NCBI GenBank assembly: GCA_011046015.1
Contig: DSBO01000024.1
Location: forward strand, 1 to 15,196
Reading direction: 5' to 3'
Length of the DNA stretch: 15,196 nucleotides
Source of the DNA: Thioalkalivibrio sp.
GTDB taxonomy: Bacteria > Pseudomonadota > Gammaproteobacteria > SpSt-1174
Of this stretch, positions 14,396-15,196 are shown piece after piece. How positions within the stretch are numbered: the first letter of the stretch is position 1; each line of letters begins with the position of its first letter. The position numbers and the translations under genes were made by a program. The notes beneath the pieces are model-generated. The model did no database searches, had not been told where the DNA came from, and saw nothing but the letters and a program-made list of their open reading frames with translations.

Positions 14396-15196
14396 TGCGC
14401 CGACATGCCCGCGCGCGCATCGATCTGGGCGCGTTGCGTCATAACCTCGTCCGTGTGCGGGCAGCGGCCCCCGGTGCCCGCGTGATGGCTGCGGTCAAGG
14501 GGGATGCCTACGGCCACGGCATGCTGCTTGCTGCCGAGGCCCTGACCGGGGCGGCGACCGACGGGCTGGCGGTGGCCTGCGTGGCCGAGGGGCTGGCCCT
14601 GCGCGAGGCCGGGATCGGCACGCCGGTGCTGGTGCTCCAGGGCGCGCGCGATGCCGCTGAGCTGCGCGCGGCGGCCGAACAGGACTTCACGCTGTGCATC
14701 CACCAGGCCTGGCAGCTCGAGCTCCTGGATGCGGTCACGCTCCCGCGGGCGGTCGCCGTCTGGCTCAAGATCGACACCGGCATGCACCGCATGGGCGTCG
14801 ATCCCGCGGACGCCGCGCGTATTCACCAGGCCCTCAGCACCCACGCCAGCGTGGCCGGACCGCCCGGGCTCATGACCCATTTCGCCTGCGCCGACGAGCG
14901 CGACTCGCCCGTGACGGGCGAGCAGGTGGCGGTGTTTGACGTGGCCACCGCGAATCTCGCCGGCCCGCAGAGCCTCGCCAACTCCGCCGCCATCCTTGCC
15001 CGGCCCGATAGCCACCGCGACTGGGTGCGCCCGGGCATCATGCTGTACGGTGGCTCGCCCTTTGCCGATACCCCCGCCGCCGACCTCGGCCTGCGCCCGG
15101 TGATGACGCTCACCGCTCCGCTCATCGCCATCCGCCAGGCGAAGCGGGGCGACGCCATCGGCTACGGCGGCGACTGGGTCTGCCCCGAGGACATGC
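14395..15196 (+). CDS. alr: alanine racemase (3' end beyond window)
   Basis: Alanine racemase uses pyridoxal phosphate to convert L- to D-alanine for peptidoglycan synthesis. The first 267 codons are present and open to the window edge; the family is about 360 residues, so roughly a quarter is missing. The PLP-binding lysine is K35 in VKGDAYGHG, the barrel motif WLKIDTGMHRMG is at 123-134, NSAA at 195-198, RPGIMLYG at 212-219, and the second catalytic base is Y256 in IGYGGDW. The ATG at 14395 overlaps the dnaB stop by one base (TGATG), with no separate strong ribosome binding site, so translation is likely coupled to dnaB. A dnaB-alr neighbourhood is the known arrangement in E. coli and pseudomonads. 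Confidence 0.95.
   Translation, partial: MRRHARARIDLGALRHNLVRVRAAAPGARVMAAVKGDAYGHGMLLAAEALTGAATDGLAVACVAEGLALREAGIGTPVLVLQGARDAAELRAAAEQDFTLCIHQAWQLELLDAVTLPRAVAVWLKIDTGMHRMGVDPADAARIHQALSTHASVAGPPGLMTHFACADERDSPVTGEQVAVFDVATANLAGPQSLANSAAILARPDSHRDWVRPGIMLYGGSPFADTPAADLGLRPVMTLTAPLIAIRQAKRGDAIGYGGDWVCPEDM

Overview
The window is a high-GC (roughly 60-65% by eye) chromosomal core segment from a gammaproteobacterium. Gene order is the evidence: (miaA)-hfq-hflX-hflK-hflC-DUF2065-hisZ-purA, a tRNA-Leu on the opposite strand, then rnr-rlmB-rpsF-priB-rpsR-DUF2232-rplI-dnaB-alr. From memory this is close to the Pseudomonas arrangement (hisZ before purA, DUF2232 before rplI), but it also carries priB between rpsF and rpsR, as enterobacteria do. 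A Chromatiales/Ectothiorhodospiraceae-like organism would fit; the sequence alone does not settle the genus.

Region 1 (1-3947) is the Hfq/Hfl block: the RNA chaperone Hfq, the ribosome-associated GTPase HflX (TTG start), the membrane pair HflK/HflC that modulates FtsH, and a small two-helix DUF2065 protein. A good sigma70-type promoter lies in the hflX-hflK gap. Region 2 (3948-6502) holds hisZ and purA, which overlap by one base; hisZ implies a short-form HisG elsewhere in the genome. Region 3 (6503-6878) is non-coding except for tRNA-Leu(CAG) on the minus strand, with its own consensus-like promoter and a probable terminator.

Region 4 (6879-10283) holds rnr (RNase R) and rlmB (23S rRNA Gm2251 methyltransferase), then a structured gap. 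Two oppositely oriented arrays of five degenerate 7-bp units flank this gap. One array overlaps the 3' end of rlmB and encodes an unusual C-terminal tail; the other supplies the apparent -35 box of the rpsF promoter. Two hairpins follow in the rpsF leader. Region 5 (10284-12731) is the ribosomal-protein operon rpsF-priB-rpsR-DUF2232-rplI. Region 6 (12732-15196) has a strong hairpin, a DnaA-box-like pair upstream of dnaB (replicative helicase), and alr (alanine racemase), which overlaps dnaB by one base and runs off the window end.

All protein genes are on the plus strand and look intact; alr is cut only by the window edge. I see no mobile element, CRISPR array, phage gene, toxin-antitoxin pair or intein. 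This is conserved housekeeping DNA, and no wholly new system is evident. The points worth a second look are the heptamer arrays, the rpsF leader, the DnaA-box-like sites, the DUF2232-rplI-dnaB linkage, and a tandem repeat in the S6 tail.
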